From Pelodera strongyloides (Eukaryota; Nematoda; Chromadorea; Rhabditida; Rhabditidae), in assembly GCA_036852015.1 (NCBI GenBank), contig JAANDG010000565.1:30978-94977 (forward strand): 64,000 bases of DNA. Reading direction: 5' to 3'. Position numbers and translations under genes: made by a program. This document shows positions 26,101 through 40,582 of this stretch, one piece after another. The notes below the pieces were generated by a model. It was given only the letters and a program-made list of their open reading frames with translations. It made no database searches and was not told where the DNA came from. Each line of letters starts with the position of its first letter. Within the stretch, counting starts at the first letter, position 1.

Positions 26101-29100
26101 AAACTAACAAACATGCTTGTTTTACTGCTTGTGCTAGTAGGCATATTGTAGGCTCAGCCACCTGCACCGCAGCCCCCGCAGCCCCAACCTCAGCCCCAGC
26201 TACCACCCACACAGGTGATTCAGCACAACATTTTGTTTATTGCTAACGCTTACTAGGAAGCGGTACACAAGCATCAGCTTTATATTTTTCAATTTATTTT
26301 TTTCGCAGTCTTCCCAAAAGGGTGCGAGCCCTAGAATCCGTCAATTTAGTGTATAGTTCGCCATTATTGTTCGTACATTATTTACGGTGACTGAGTTCTT
26401 GATTCTATAATCCATGGAACATGCGATCAACCTATTTATAAATATGAGGAATAGTAAAATTAAATTATGAAAGTAAGAAAAATAAAAAAGATAATAATGC
26501 ATTAATTTAGCATTATACCCCGTTTCGACCCAAATCGCATACGAGGGTTTATAATACATTACAGGCCCCATACGCGGTGCAGCCAACTCGTTACCGCCCA
26601 GCACCACCCCCTCCACCCGTTTGTAAGGGGGATGGATGCCCACCTCGGCCGCAAGAAAATGGTGAGAGCGAACTAAATTTCTGGGAGGATGTTGCTTGCA
26701 TACTTCTTGTCGGAACTTCTAGCAAACATCAAAATATCCTAGCATTTGAGATTTATGAATTTATGAGAGGTTTCCTCAAGTCTAGAGGGCACGGATTATT
26801 AGTTTAAGTTGTCCAGGTCAATGGCACGATTGGTCCGACTGGAGTGAGTGTTCATGCACTTGTGGAGATGGACTCAAGTCGAGAAGAAGGGAATGCAACG
26901 GAAACAACTGCCAGGTATTCTCATCACATTTGAAATGCTCTTTTCTGTGTTAACTCTATGGACCAGTTAAGATCTTCGGCAAATAAACCGCATGACAATA
27001 ATCGATAAGTTACCTTAATGAGTCCACTAAATTCGCTACTTTCTATGTATCAAAATATTCGCATATTAACTGCATGCACTATGTTCTTATCATTGCAAGT
27101 TGTTGTGTTGTTTTTGCATGTTGCATGAAATGTTTTGGTTCAGCGTCTGGTCCACATGTACTGCCGCGGACCCTGGTGTCAGGTAACAGTATATGCACTC
27201 GAAAACGACAGTTGAACTAATGTCACACTGTTTCTCGCCTCAAACGTACGAAAAGCAAAAGAAAAGTGTAACGTTCGAACTTTTTGACCGCCCAAGTTCA
27301 GGATACAAGGGCTAATTAAAGCATGGACATTAATCATATGGCTCAATGGAAGGAAATGATAAACCCCAAAGCTAAACAACAACTAAAACAATGGATCGAC
27401 CACTGAGATATTAAATTAAACATAAAGCGACAATGCAAAATATATTATTACTATAAATATTGTTTTCAGGGTGCTGATATGGAGACAGCCCCTTGTAATA
27501 TGGGCCCTTGTCAGACTTGGTCTGAGTGGTGCGAGTGGAGTGAATGCAAGGTACTCCTGATCTTATTTGGGCTTCACGAACAATTAGAAATTTATAGCAG
27601 CAGTTCTTTTGATTTCCTATTCGAAAAGGATTAACATGGCGCAAAACCATAATTTGCACTGGTATCAGTTGTAAATTTAGGGTTCATGTGGACGTGGAGA
27701 GCGCACTCGTACCCGATTCTGCTTCCTAGGAACTCAACGCTGCGATGGAAAGGACTTTGAGGTACTTCTTTCCGGCCCATAATCTAATGCTAATGTTTTT
27801 AAAACTGCCGCCGAATTTTGCCAGGTCCTATGGTTTGGTTTGTTTGGACGTGAAAAACGTGAAATAGAGAGAACCTAAATGAACAGTTTTTTAACAGACC
27901 AATGTCGTGCAAAAGCAAGCCGCATATATTCTTTAATTAGGCTGAAGTCTGCAATGCTGGTCCTTGCCCCGAATGGAGTGAGTGGGAAGACTGGTCGCAG
28001 TGTTCAGTCACTTGTGGCAGTGGAACAATCTCCCGACAGAGGACCTGCCTGGGAGGAGTGCATGGAGATCATTTGTGTCCAGGTGCTTGATTCTTACTAT
28101 AATTCAATCGTTTGTGGTAAGGATGAAACGTAACGCAGTCTTTGTTGAGTATCTAATTGAAGGAGTTCACACCATTCACAGTGACTTTTGTCACGCAAAG
28201 GAACAAGGGACATTCATTATTACCAAACAAAATGTTTAGGACCTCGCAGTGAGGAGCAGGCTTGCAACTTGGGACCATGCTCTGTTTGGGAACAATGGCA
28301 GGAATGGAGTCAGTGCAGTGCTTCATGCGGAGACGGAATGAAGAAGAGGATTAGAGTGTGTCAGTATGGAACTGATTGTCATGGACCCGCTGAGGTACTT
28401 TTCCTTATTCCCCTAAGCAGTACAGAGTTTATTCAATACTACACACATTTAAAGCGGATCAATTATGCCGATCACGGTACACTGAGAAGATACTTGTTTA
28501 GGAAACCCTTTTCTGCTATGGACCTCCTTGCTCGGCTTGGACAGAGTGGTGTGAATGGTCGGCGTGCAGGCAAGCAATTGTGCTCATCTTTCGTTTCAGA
28601 ACCAAAACCATTATACATTTTTCGCGCTCACCTAACAAGCTTTATCGTTAAAAATACAAGATTTTAGTGCTCGCTGTGGCCCTGGACAGAGATCTCGCAC
28701 TAGAGCATGTTTGACTGGTGACGGAGCTGAATCCACCGACTGCGCCGGACCTAGCCATGTAAGTAACATTTGAGATATTGAATAGCAGTTCGCAGAAAGA
28801 TATTCCGATAACCCCATTTTCGTGGAAAATATAACAATGTCTTCATCATATTGATATTATAATCTATATCATCGGTAAGCTTACAGGAAACCGTGTTGTG
28901 TAACGAAGGACAGTGCTGCTCCTGGTCGGATTGGTGTCCGTGGTCACAATGCGATAAGGATTGTGGTGGTGGACAGGCCTTCAGAACCAGAGTCTGCCAG
29001 AGAAATGGAGGTAGAGAAGGGAGTTTAGCAAGTCTGCTTCTAGGGAGACATCGGTCATTGTATAGTGAAGATGCGTACCCAAAATTCTAAATGAGCAGAA

Positions 29101-29627
29101 AACCAGAAGGAATACAAAAATGGTTCATTGCAGTGAATGACGACAGTTGTGAATGTATGGGACCGGATCGTGAATCTCGTGAATGCAATACTCATTCCTG
29201 CCAACCACAATGTGCCTGGACGGAATGGTGTGCTTGGAGTGACTGCAGTACCCCATCTGCATGCGAACTAGGAGCACAGAGGAGGTATGACTGACAACAT
29301 GATCAAAAAGAATCCACCTCTCAGTACTTCTACATTAATATATAACTGGTTTATTTGGAGCAAAGGTTTCTCTAAGATAATGGGCTTCACACACAACACA
29401 ACACACGGAACAAGGAGCCAACGATTGATATCATGGAAAGGAAAGGAAAGGAAAGTATATCATGGAAAGCTGGTGGTGTGTGCTAAAAGTTGTCATCACA
29501 AGAAAATCGCCATGTGTTCAGATCGCGTCACTGTGTTGGTGAGACTGGATGTCACTGTCTTGGTCTAGCTGAAGAGAATCAACAGTGTCGTGGCCATATT
29601 CCATGCCCAACAAAGCCACCATGCTAA
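20103..29627 (+). CDS. Secreted PAN-domain protein with eight thrombospondin type 1 repeats
   Basis: About 32 exons. The start ATG (20103) follows CGTCGCAG by two bases and opens a signal peptide ([14 protein letters not shown]). Exons 20681-20763, 20860-20944, 21823-21899 and one from 22165 form a PAN/apple-like domain with [22 protein letters not shown] and [11 protein letters not shown]1 repeat 1 is on 22731-22796 and 23021-23124 (EWTDWSDCS). A Gln/Pro-rich linker follows on exons from 23353 to 26661. Repeats 2-8 lie on 26817-29284; for example [34 protein letters not shown] and [18 protein letters not shown]. The end is the Cys-rich exon 29522-29627 with stop TAA. Such proteins act in extracellular matrix and cell guidance; I do not recognise the orthologue. 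The intron after 28569 needs a GC donor. The junction from the exon at 22165 to the one at 22499 is unresolved: I found no donor in phase. Confidence 0.88.
23353..26661 (+). other. Run of short Gln/Pro-rich exons inside the PAN/TSP1 gene
   Basis: Exons 23353-23394, 23477-23524, 23681-23773, 24019-24084, 24232-24270, 24504-24563, 24739-24771, 24912-24929 (18 bases), 25184-25282, 25605-25642, 25857-25911, 26152-26214 and 26564-26661. Nearly all begin and end in phase 0, the exception being the 25642/25857 pair. Encoded pieces include [28 protein letters not shown] and [13 protein letters not shown], clearly copies of one another (a PDPRxDPRxQQ unit). Any one of them can be skipped without a frame change. 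Confidence 0.8.
26309..26356 (+). other. Possible alternative last exon of the PAN/TSP1 gene
   Basis: After TTTTTTCGCAG a phase-0 frame of 15 codons ([15 protein letters not shown]) ends in TAG. It fits the preceding exon's phase but has no donor that fits the next one. If used, the protein would stop after the Gln-rich part and lack TSP1 repeats 2-8. AT-rich sequence follows. Tentative. Confidence 0.35.
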
Positions 29628-30924
29628 GAAGGTGGCCAAAAGATAAAAAATAGTTTTTAATGCATTTCACACACATATTCAAGCTTTATATTTCCTTGCT
29701 CTTTCCAAGCATTCATCTTGTGTTTACAATGTTATAATGCTTTCTATTAGCTTTGTGTTTACTGCCTTATATTTTCCATATTGTTGTCAAGGTGCAACAT
29801 ATCTGTGTCGGAGTATCAGCGATACCTATTAACTACCGGCAAGATATGAGAATGTTATTCATTGAAGACTAGGGACCCGTCCCTAGTCATGAAGAATACA
29901 CTTCTTACACAGAAATGATGCATTTTCAACAATAATTTTCAAATTCTCCAACATGAAACCTTGTCGTATTATTCATCAGAATAAGTGTTTCCAATAATCT
30001 AGCTCATTAATTTAGCTCAAGCTAGGAATATATACTCGGTCTAGTGCTGATATTTCCTCATGCCTGCACAGGGTGCTCTGCTTTTCTTTTGTACATTATT
30101 CTATTTTTTTCTGCCAATCGCTATGCTAAACCCTTTTTGCTCATATAGGTAAAAATTAACTAATATGTTTATATTATGCATTTAATTGATAAATGTTTGT
30201 TTTTATTTTTACACATTTTTTAAGAAAATACTAGAAAATGGTCGATTAAACGCACAAAAGAAAGAATTTATTTTCTCTTTATACATATATGCATTACATT
30301 TTTCTCTGAATATTGAATAGGAAGAAATACCAGTCAATTGCTAATAACAAACTAAAAGAGATCATATCGTCTTCAAACAGAGAACAATACAGAATTATTG
30401 TCGTTATGCAGAACTTAGTTGTCTAAAAAGAAATATAGAAAAGACTGTGACCGAATGAAGAAAGTAAGTAGTCTTACCAAACAAAACAAAATAAACTGAT
30501 AACCCGGAAACAATACAGAAAACAAAGGGCAAGTCGAACAATCACATATTATCATGCTTCGATTAACAAAAGTAGGACTAGAATCCCCTATAAACACGTA
30601 TATTTTGATAAACTATATTAAACAAATGCAGATGTTCAAAAATATAATGTGAATGCAATGAGCACATATTCACATTTTCGGCCGATTCAGTATTTACTAA
30701 TTAAGTACACTACTTAATTTGTCGTCATTTTTTCATCATGGAAACATTTTATATATCCTACCCATGCCTAACTAGGAAGTGCAATAACTGAATAGTCGCT
30801 TCACTAAAAAAGACAACCTTTGGAACTAGGAAACTGAAGAAGAACCCGATCTGCTGAATATCTTCAGAGCAAGCTTTAGAGAAAAAAAATGAACATCCAC
30901 CAACTGATAGAACGATTTGTTGGA
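29628..30924. other. Intergenic between converging genes
   Basis: AT-rich 3' flanks of the PAN/TSP1 gene (+) and MGAT1 (-). A GGAAA microsatellite lies just inside the former's last intron at about 29437-29455. No exon or RNA recognised. Confidence 0.5.
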
Positions 30925-33900
30925 CTAGATCACGACCATTTTTCCCCAATGTTCTAATTTGATTCTCCTCTGCTTGATCCATTTGGCCATTTCTGGGTTC
31001 TCTGGATCACAAACGCCCTTCCACCTGCAAAACAGGATAAAGTGTTTACGATTAAAATATGCAAAGCAGGTCATCAAGGAGCAAGCAACACCTGTTGCAT
31101 GAATCTCTAATAAGTACGTTCTCTCTTGGTTCACATCACACCTAAGATTTCCGGATGCTCATGCGCTCATGGTCAGACTACATAGAAGGAATCAAATGGG
31201 CTCAGAGCCAGTAATCCTATAGAAAGCCTCCAAGACAAGTAAAGCTCACTTTGATTTGCAGTAGAGACGGGCGAACTCCAGATACCTTCCCTGTTGTTCC
31301 CATGTTGTATTGTATACTTGCTCGTGTGGTTGTTCACCGAGATGATTTACATCGAGAAGATTTGATAGGAAATAGACTCTGGCACCGTTGACAAGGAAGG
31401 ACACCACTCCACTGTATGCCGTGCGTGGCATTCCTGACTAGAACAACAAAGTTTATAATATATATATATTTTTTTTAATATAATTTTGAAAAATCATTAC
31501 GCCTGCTGCGTCAGTATTTCGCGTCGTAAAAAAGTACGTTTCTAAAGCTTGCTGGTTTAAGTTACAACAATCCAGAAACAAAGCAATGGATTATCAACTG
31601 AACCTTTTCACGATTTGAATATGCATGTTTTATTGGATTTGTCACTGTATATATAACTCAGCTTATTTGCTTGCGTTTGAACGATATATTTGAGCTTAGT
31701 ATTTTTTTTACTATTTAATGCAACGTTATGATCTTATTTTGTGTGATGTTTTCATCTTATCATTTCACAATTCCTACGAGTTTCATTGTCATTTTCCATC
31801 TTATATGGAAGAATGTGTGCTCTATGCTAATAAATATTAAATGTTAAAGTAAAACTTGCCCTCATATCAAACATCAATTCGTATTTCATGGCGACATCTG
31901 TATACTGGCGAGCATTTTCGAATGTTGCTCTAAAATGGAGGATTAACTTGTTTACTCTTTGGTAGTTAAATTAAAACAGTACGAAGAGAATTATGAATAA
32001 AGGAAACGCGTACACGAATCGACATACCTATACGCATTTTCCGTTGGGAGTACTCCATTAATCAACTGCGGTATCATGATCTCCTTCGACTATAAAATAT
32101 ATTCATATAACAAACATACATAGTAAGTAGTAATAAAACAGGGGAAACCAAATGCAATCCTTAACTCTTACAAAAAAGCAATACCTCTAGGATTTTTCGC
32201 TTAAGTACACTATCATACTTTTCCTTCATCAAATAGTCCAAGTTAAGCCGAGTGAAGTCAACCGGTTCCTTTGGGAGCGAGATCGCCTCCAGATACTTGC
32301 GATATAAACCTCTGAAAAAGGTTACACTTACATTGTAAAAGAAAAGCGATAGCTCCACCTTGAGCTGTCAATAGCAAGACAAGAAACTTACTTGCTGCTT
32401 CCCTTGCCAGCCAACTGCATGTTGTGTGCAGTCCTGCTAACCTCCGGTCGTATACAGGCTCGATTCTTTCTGATATCTGGCCGTCGCATCCAATCATCCC
32501 AATATATCGAGGGAAAGTTGGGTGATAATTCCGTCCACAGCTCACGACTCAACATCCAACCTAAAATTGGGAATTGTCTTAGGGCTTGGATTATAGTCCT
32601 CTTGACTGTCTGTTGTCTCGATCTTGAGATAATAAACTACGGTGTTAGTAAATATATAAAAAAAGATCCAGTGCACCCAGGAACAGACAAGTAAAAAGTA
32701 TTCGAACTGTAGCAAAACCCATAAGAAATAGATCGTCAAAGGAAAGAAGAAAACACATAGCACATACCAAGTCCTGGAAAGAAGTCAGTCCTCCATAGTA
32801 ACTCTGGCCGCGTGCGATCTGTTAGCTTCACACCGCCATTATCATTCCATGCGGAAACACACCTGAGCATTAATTAAATAAAAATACAAATCACCTATCA
32901 ATGCTGAATTACCATATGCGCATGTCATTGCTAACCGTGGAACTTAAAGCATCGGTACCTAACTTCAGGAACTGATCGAGTAAAATTAGCTGACACAAAG
33001 TTAAATGAACCTACCATAATGTTTTATCTTCAATTAATAAACGGCGAGTAGCGGTAAAATATGAGAAGAAATCGGAGGCAATATCCAAATCTTCTGAAAA
33101 TTTACGGAGGATTCACAAAACCTAAACATGTGTTCAAAAGACCACACAATGAGAACTATCCAGGATACCGACGCATAGTCTAGAATGGGATAAAGAACAG
33201 TCTTGTCCGTGCATCGAACTCTCACACGCCCCCAAAGATGTTATATTTTAGAAAAAATTAAAATACCTTCAGTAATTATCACATGAGAAATATTGCGCTC
33301 GAGGAAAACTCGATCTAGAGCCCATTTATAGTGATTGGCGATTTTCTCATAGTTATTCCTTCCATTTGAATTATGCTGAACCACAATAAGTTGAATGAAG
33401 TTAGAAGAGTCATTGTATGGATCCCGAAGTAATTGGGTGGGCAAAACAAAAGGCAAAAAAGTAATGTGAACATGATACACCCGATGGCTACTTTCACTGT
33501 CGTGCTCACTTTACATTTGACAATTACAGCTCGCGCTCAAATTACTTAATACTGACCTGTTGATGAAAAATATGTTCCGAATCGTTCAAGAACCGTTGAA
33601 TTGTACCCGTAACGGCCGTATTTTTGCCATCTTGACTAATTATTATAGGAAATTGAGCAGGCAATGACCGGTATCTGAAGTCAATAAAAAATGTAACATT
33701 TACTATCAGAAGGAGCAAACGCTCAAGTGAAGTTATCGTCTCCCAACATAAACCCAATAAGGAAACATTAATAATAAAAAACATAAGTTGACTTGCGATA
33801 AATTCTCCATATTATATGTATTACTTTAGTATGAAATCAATAGGGAGGTAGGGTAATCGTACTTTGTAAGTTGTTCCAAGTGGTTACGCACTGCACTCGG

Positions 33901-34488
33901 TCGATTAGCACAGATGACCAGCACCGCAGCGATCGGGATATAATGACCTGACTGGAAAATATGTTTTTGCAAGAAACGTTTCCAATAAGATACGTGCCAC
34001 TGACATGAGGAACGTACGGAAGCAAGTACGACGTTAGGGTGCTTCTGGGTAGTCAATTAAATTTACTTGAGGAAAAGTGAAAAGCACCGCATACCTTTCT
34101 CAGACCATGTGACGGTAACGGCGATTCCACGCTTTTAATTAGATCATCGGAATATTCACGTCGTCGCTGGAAGACAAATTATGTTTACAAAAAAAACGTC
34201 CACACTGAACTCCAATGCTAAGAAAATTACGATATGTGTTTTGTGTGCGTGATTTTTTAAAAGAAGGGACACATTTAACTAAGCTAACTAATGAAGATCT
34301 GGAATTTTAACTAGATGACAAGGTGGGATATCCATACTAGATGAAAAGGTGGCACAAATTTTGTAACTAACCCCTCGCATAACTTCGTGACCCGTTCGCA
34401 TGTAGACGATACACATAAAACAGAAAGTTGCCAGCAGAAGTGCGGTTCGTATTCGCGAGTTTGCCAGCAGACGGCGCCATTTGGCCAT
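30925..34488 (-). CDS. MGAT1: Alpha-1,3-mannosyl-glycoprotein 2-beta-N-acetylglucosaminyltransferase (GnT-I)
   Basis: Thirteen exons in transcript order: 34488-34372, 34166-34095, 33951-33863, 33674-33557, 33375-33267, 33093-33015, 32862-32768, 32560-32392, 32311-32185, 32089-32028, 31929-31860, 31437-31250, 31024-30925; 1395 bases, 464 residues, all phases agree. The enzyme adds GlcNAc to Man5GlcNAc2 in the Golgi and opens the way to complex N-glycans. A type II anchor lies near residues 14-31 (TALLLATFCFMCIVYM). Family blocks seen: IPIAAVLVICANRPSAVRNH, NYEKIANHYKWALDRVF, ITEEDLDIASDFFSYF, CVSAWNDNGG, RTDFFPGLGWML, YWDDWMRRPDIRKNRACIRP and SGMPRTAYSGVVSF. The metal site reads EED where vertebrate enzymes have EDD. 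The intron at 31859 needs a GC donor. Which nematode paralogue (gly-12, gly-13 or gly-14 type) is not clear. Confidence 0.95.
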
Positions 34489-37400
34489 ACCACACCTGAC
34501 AAGTCACGCAACGATTACATTTTTCCATTTAACAAAACCTCATTGCATTTACGTCGGATGGTGTAAAAAAACGAAATTTTGCACTTTACATGAGCCGTGA
34601 TATGAGTCTGGTCAGTCATGTATTAGCTTCCAATCCATTTAACATGGTGCATGTGTTGAATCGTACAGTTTGAGTGTAAGATAATTTGGAAGTGTTCATT
34701 GTTACTTGTTAGAGACTGATATGTGAAATTGTATTGTGTTCAATACGTACACAACACCGGTGACCACGTTAAAAGGGTAAATCGTTATTTGGTCGCTGAA
34801 GCCCACGTAGTGGTGTCATGCTGACAACACGGCGGCTTAGAACTTTTTTTGAACTCACGATACTAAATAATATAACGGTAAAATAGAGCGAAGTGAGCCA
34901 TTGATGATGACGGGATCAAAAAGTTTGTGAAAAGGAAAGAGTGTTTCCAAATTTGGAACATATTTTATGTTACGGGGGATTGAAATACATTATTGTTGGA
35001 TTGTCTGCAGATAGATTAGAGACGTGTTTGGCGCAAAGTATCTGGATTAAATCACGTTTGTTATAAAGATTGCATATATTACAAATCAGTTGGAGTTGGA
35101 AGAAGAGTCTGCATAGGTCCTATACAACTCGGACGGATGAATAGTATTCTATTTCAAACATTAAGATATGGCGTAAAGACAAGTGTACACCGTCCTTAGA
35201 ATAAGAATTTAGTTTATTTGTTATCTTTTACGCGTAGTTCTACGTAGCAAAGAACGAAAGAAACCCCATCATCATGCTCATAATGCAATTGGAACCGTAC
35301 CCGCGCATGAATTTGCCTGTTCAAATCCCACACTAGGTTGTATGTTTTGCACACTATGTTGCATGTCGAACGCCACGTGAATTCCCACAACAGCGGAAAA
35401 AACAGACATACAAACTTTGTTCAGGTTAAATAATAGAATAATGGTTACATTTATTTACTAAGATAACGGTCAACTTATTATCTGGTCAATTGGATAGGCC
35501 ACTAACACATGTGTAAACAGTGTTTCAGTCACAAGGGATTCCATACAAATCCATGCATAATCTATCAACAAATAGGCATCACGGCAAGACAGAGTACACA
35601 AATGGGTACTGAATGACTGATGCATTCACACCATAAATAATCATGCAAATAGTGAGGAAAAAAAACACAGAAACAATGAACGATAGGAATTCACATATAA
35701 ACATCAAATCAGATTTCTTCCGTGGAAATTGATACTTTACGCGATAAATCAATTCAAATATTTTCAAAAGTGTTCACATGTATGCTTTGCAGCCTTATCG
35801 TTTAGTCTGCTTATGCTTTATATGATCAAGAACCACAAAACCAGAATAGTTAGCTGAAAATTTATGAACCATGTAAACTGAATATAAATATCGTGAACTA
35901 AAGCATGCTAAAAACTGAATAACTCTAAACAAAATAGATGTCATCTTGGTGAGGAACTCACTACCGGAAGAAGCAAATTCCCATATGTGCTTGCCTAATT
36001 CTTATTTAATCTGAGCGTTTGAGATATTCACGCACTAGTTCTTAGTGGAAAATAAACGAAAATTACTTTGTGAAAATTGACACAGAGGCTATTCATGACC
36101 GTTTGTGAATAAACATTATTGCAAAATACTTCACAAAACAGAAGCATGCACATCTCTGCCGTTTCGGAATTCATTAGCGTTGAAATGGGTAGGCGAGCAC
36201 TCATCAAAATGAGGCCCTGGCAAAATGAGGCGATGGATTGCCCATGCCAAAGGATCTCCCAATGCAATTAGGTCACCGTCCTCGGATAATTGCTCCACAT
36301 AGATAATTGTCATGGGGAAGGTCAGGTTGTTCAAGCAACAACCAAAAGCAGGCATATGCATTATTGGAAGTCCCGAATGTAAAGGAAATTCGCGCAACTG
36401 GCACGAAAAAGTCGGCAATGTGTAGAAGAGCTATCCGATTACAAAATTCACTCAATAGGGCATACGTATAACTTGCAGTCCGGCAACGAACGCACTAAAC
36501 AATAGTCAGAAAAAGTTAACAGTTAGGCAAGAGCAAAGAACGAATTATAGGCGGAATTGGTATAATTTCGACTTCAATGTATTCCCTTCCTATTTGAAGA
36601 AAACTACCGAGCGTTGTAAGCATTTGCCGTGACGTCTATGACTGTCAAACTCATATGTAAGTTAACGGAAAGGAATTGAATCTTATAAAGAAACAATTTT
36701 TAATAATATACAGACATTTATAAAAGACGCTTGAGTGTAGTTAATTGAGCAATGAAGATAAGGTCGTTTTTGATAAATACGAGCAATAAGTGGTATTGAT
36801 AACGCGAAAATAAATTATGTGAAAACGCTCTTTAATGCATAGACAAGAGATATTCTAATTTAATGTGGAGAACAGCTAGTTTTAATTTTTTTTAATACTG
36901 CCAAAATAAGTCAGAATGTGAAATTGATCGTATGCCATGTACAAATAATGATGTTGCTTTCCCGTCGAATAATTCAAAACAAAAGGATCAGACTGCAAAA
37001 AGGGCTGCATTATAATAGAATAAGAAGAAAAGAGTCACAATATTGTGTTGTCAGAATGCGAGAAAACTGCATATTACAGTTACAAGAGAAACTCATTTCA
37101 ATTAGTTGTTGAGAAGAATAGCTGCATTTCCTTTCGGGCACGAAAAATAGGTCGAAATCTATACAGCTACGCATATTTCACAGCAAAAATGGTGTACTTT
37201 ACAATAATAATGTTTCAAATTGTTTGATACTAAAAATAAGGACTCTTGCATGTTCTTGTGTAATAGTATGTCTACAGATATTTCAATCTCAATGAGCAAC
37301 CCTAATGAAGTTTGGGAATTCAAAATCATAAACGTTGAGTAATCGAGAGGGGAAAAGGAAAGCCTTGAAGGGGAAAAGACAATGGCCTGAAGTGAAGTCG

Positions 37401-39833
37401 TTATGTTTGTTTGCATTTGTGATGCGAAGCGACTCCAAGCACATATCGGGTTGGGAAGGAAAGCATTATTCGTTATTTCAGCATCGTTAGTGGAACGTGT
37501 ATGACAACAACCAAGAAACCCCATGTAACTAACTAGATTGGAGTACTTTCAATGTATAGTAGCAAATTAAAGACAAGGGCAAAATAGGCGGTGTCTTTGT
37601 CCTATGCTTATCAAACAGACCGATCTGCACCTATTATTTACGCAAAGAAATAAGAATTCACCATGCAAATAAATAATTATACATAAAGCTGAAGCTGCTC
37701 CAAATTCTTTTGATTATCCAACACAAGGAAAACGTTGAATCAATAATAAGAGCCTGATAAGTCTGGTCTCTTGTGTAGTACGCTACCCCACTGGGACGGT
37801 GACTGAAAAAAAAAACAAGTGGTCGCAGAAAAATCTTAAATTATTTGTTTAAAATTACCGGAAGCGACTCGAATAGAGTATTCTCATGGAATTTGTTCAA
37901 AGAACAAAAGAACGAAGGGTTAGAAATGGAACCTAGGGGCTCCAACACCAGCTTAGCATATATATGAGGGTGTCGGAAATAGGCAGATGCGTTCAAGGTC
38001 AAGGCAAATAAGAAATATGTTCAATATGAGGGAACGGAACCAATAAACAAATGCGATGTATGCTTAAAATATGACAAAGGTGAGTGAATGCAAAGTCTTC
38101 ATGTTACCTGGATGAATGAAACGCAAAAAAATATAAAGTACAATGCCCCACTTGAATGTCATATTTTGATTGGAAATGTATGTACCCTATAGTTGGTTCC
38201 TTATTAAAGTTGTGTCGTTATTTTGAGAATAGAAAAATCCACATAAAAAATAAAAGATCAGATTGGCATGATAATCGTTGATGCTTCAAAACAAGAAAAG
38301 AAAACTATGCTGATTTGAATTATCTTCCGCAATTAGGTTTATTTGATTGCGCCTTCGTCAATAAGCATTTACGCGTTCTTTCAGCGATGTTTTACAATTA
38401 TGATTAATTTGTGTTTTCTTACCAAAGGCAATTTCCTGACAAAGATAAATAATAGAAGAAGACTTAGTTTTAAATTTAGAAGATTAGCGTTATTTAGGAG
38501 ATTTATAACAAATAGAAATCGCAACAACAAAGTAATGCATTACAAAGGGAATAAACAATGCACCTTTTAAATATTTGTTTTCAGAAATGCACATTACTGT
38601 GAGCAATCAATAACGTGAAAAATATACCGATTTCGCGGGTTTAAGGTCATTTCTGCCTTTTCAACAAAGAAATGATGAGAAAAAAAAACAAGATGTCAAT
38701 GCCACCCCCAGCCTACTCATGTCCAATAATGAATTGCTCTTGTCCTTTTTATATTACCTATTTGATAAATAGACTTATTCGATTACAGAACGAAATTATA
38801 AAAACAATTATGGCTAGTGGAGCAACACTCGAGATACTAATCCGCTTTTTCAGCCAATGAATTTCGATTTTGGCCAACAAGTCGGTTAGAAAAACGTTCA
38901 CAAAAATAATAATACGCGCTAGTAATCAATTTCTACAAAATCGTTATCATTCATACCTTTTTGAGAAAATCCGAATGGTGACAATCTTGCAGGACTGTAT
39001 GTAACAGGTTCAACTAGAAATATCGACTGTTCGCAAAAAAATGAAACATTTGACAGAAATCATGTTTACAATTAGTGATCATCGTGAACCAGATGTTTCT
39101 GTGTTATTCGCCCTTAGTTCTCATACTAATCAGAAATACGTGTGTATCCGGCTTCTACCTTGTAGTATAAAAAACAACCAAATTACACAATTATAAACAC
39201 AGTTTATTGTCTCTCGTATAATTGTGTACAGAAATGTGTAGTTGGACCAACAAACAAACAAAAAAACTATTCAGTGTGCTAATTTGCAAACCAAAAGTAT
39301 CGAACTCAACAAAATAACCGCATTCAAACCAAAGAAAAGATAAGTATTCCGGATCACGGTGCTGCTTGAGTAGAGGCGTATTTAAGTACAAGCGAAGATG
39401 CAATTTTAAAGAAACAAATGCACGATTTAGGGGGATTTGTTTCCGTAGTTAGGATCAAGTAGATAGGTCTAAGTAAAATGCATTTTTAAATAATAAATAA
39501 GAAAGGATAATAGACAATAGAAGACTACGTCTCAAAAGGCGATAAATAAGTTGGGATGCTACAAATAGTGGAGCGGTAGAGGTACCCATATGACCCATCG
39601 AGTCGTATACTACATTAGACGCACTACGTTGGGGGAAAGAGAGGAAAGAGAAAACCGGAGGATCCGGGTGCGGCCAGTCAAATAAATTGGACATTTACAT
39701 TAACAGGCCGTTGAATAGGGAATATCACAAAGTACAACCAGCATTCTTGTGGGGACTGATCAATATACACCTTTGAATAGGCTTTCGCGGGGGAGGGAAA
39801 AGAAGTCCCGGAGAGAAGACGGTCCATTATTGT
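34489..39833. other. Long AT-rich intergenic stretch
   Basis: 5.3 kb between MGAT1 and SERP1. Open frames here, such as 37159-37524 (-), lack splice context and recognisable motifs. No repeat, RNA gene or exon seen. Confidence 0.45.

Positions 39834-40582
<749 letters not shown>

Noticed and set aside
37159..37524. 121-codon - strand frame in the long intergenic stretch
   Set aside because: No motif and no splice sites; expected by chance in 5 kb.
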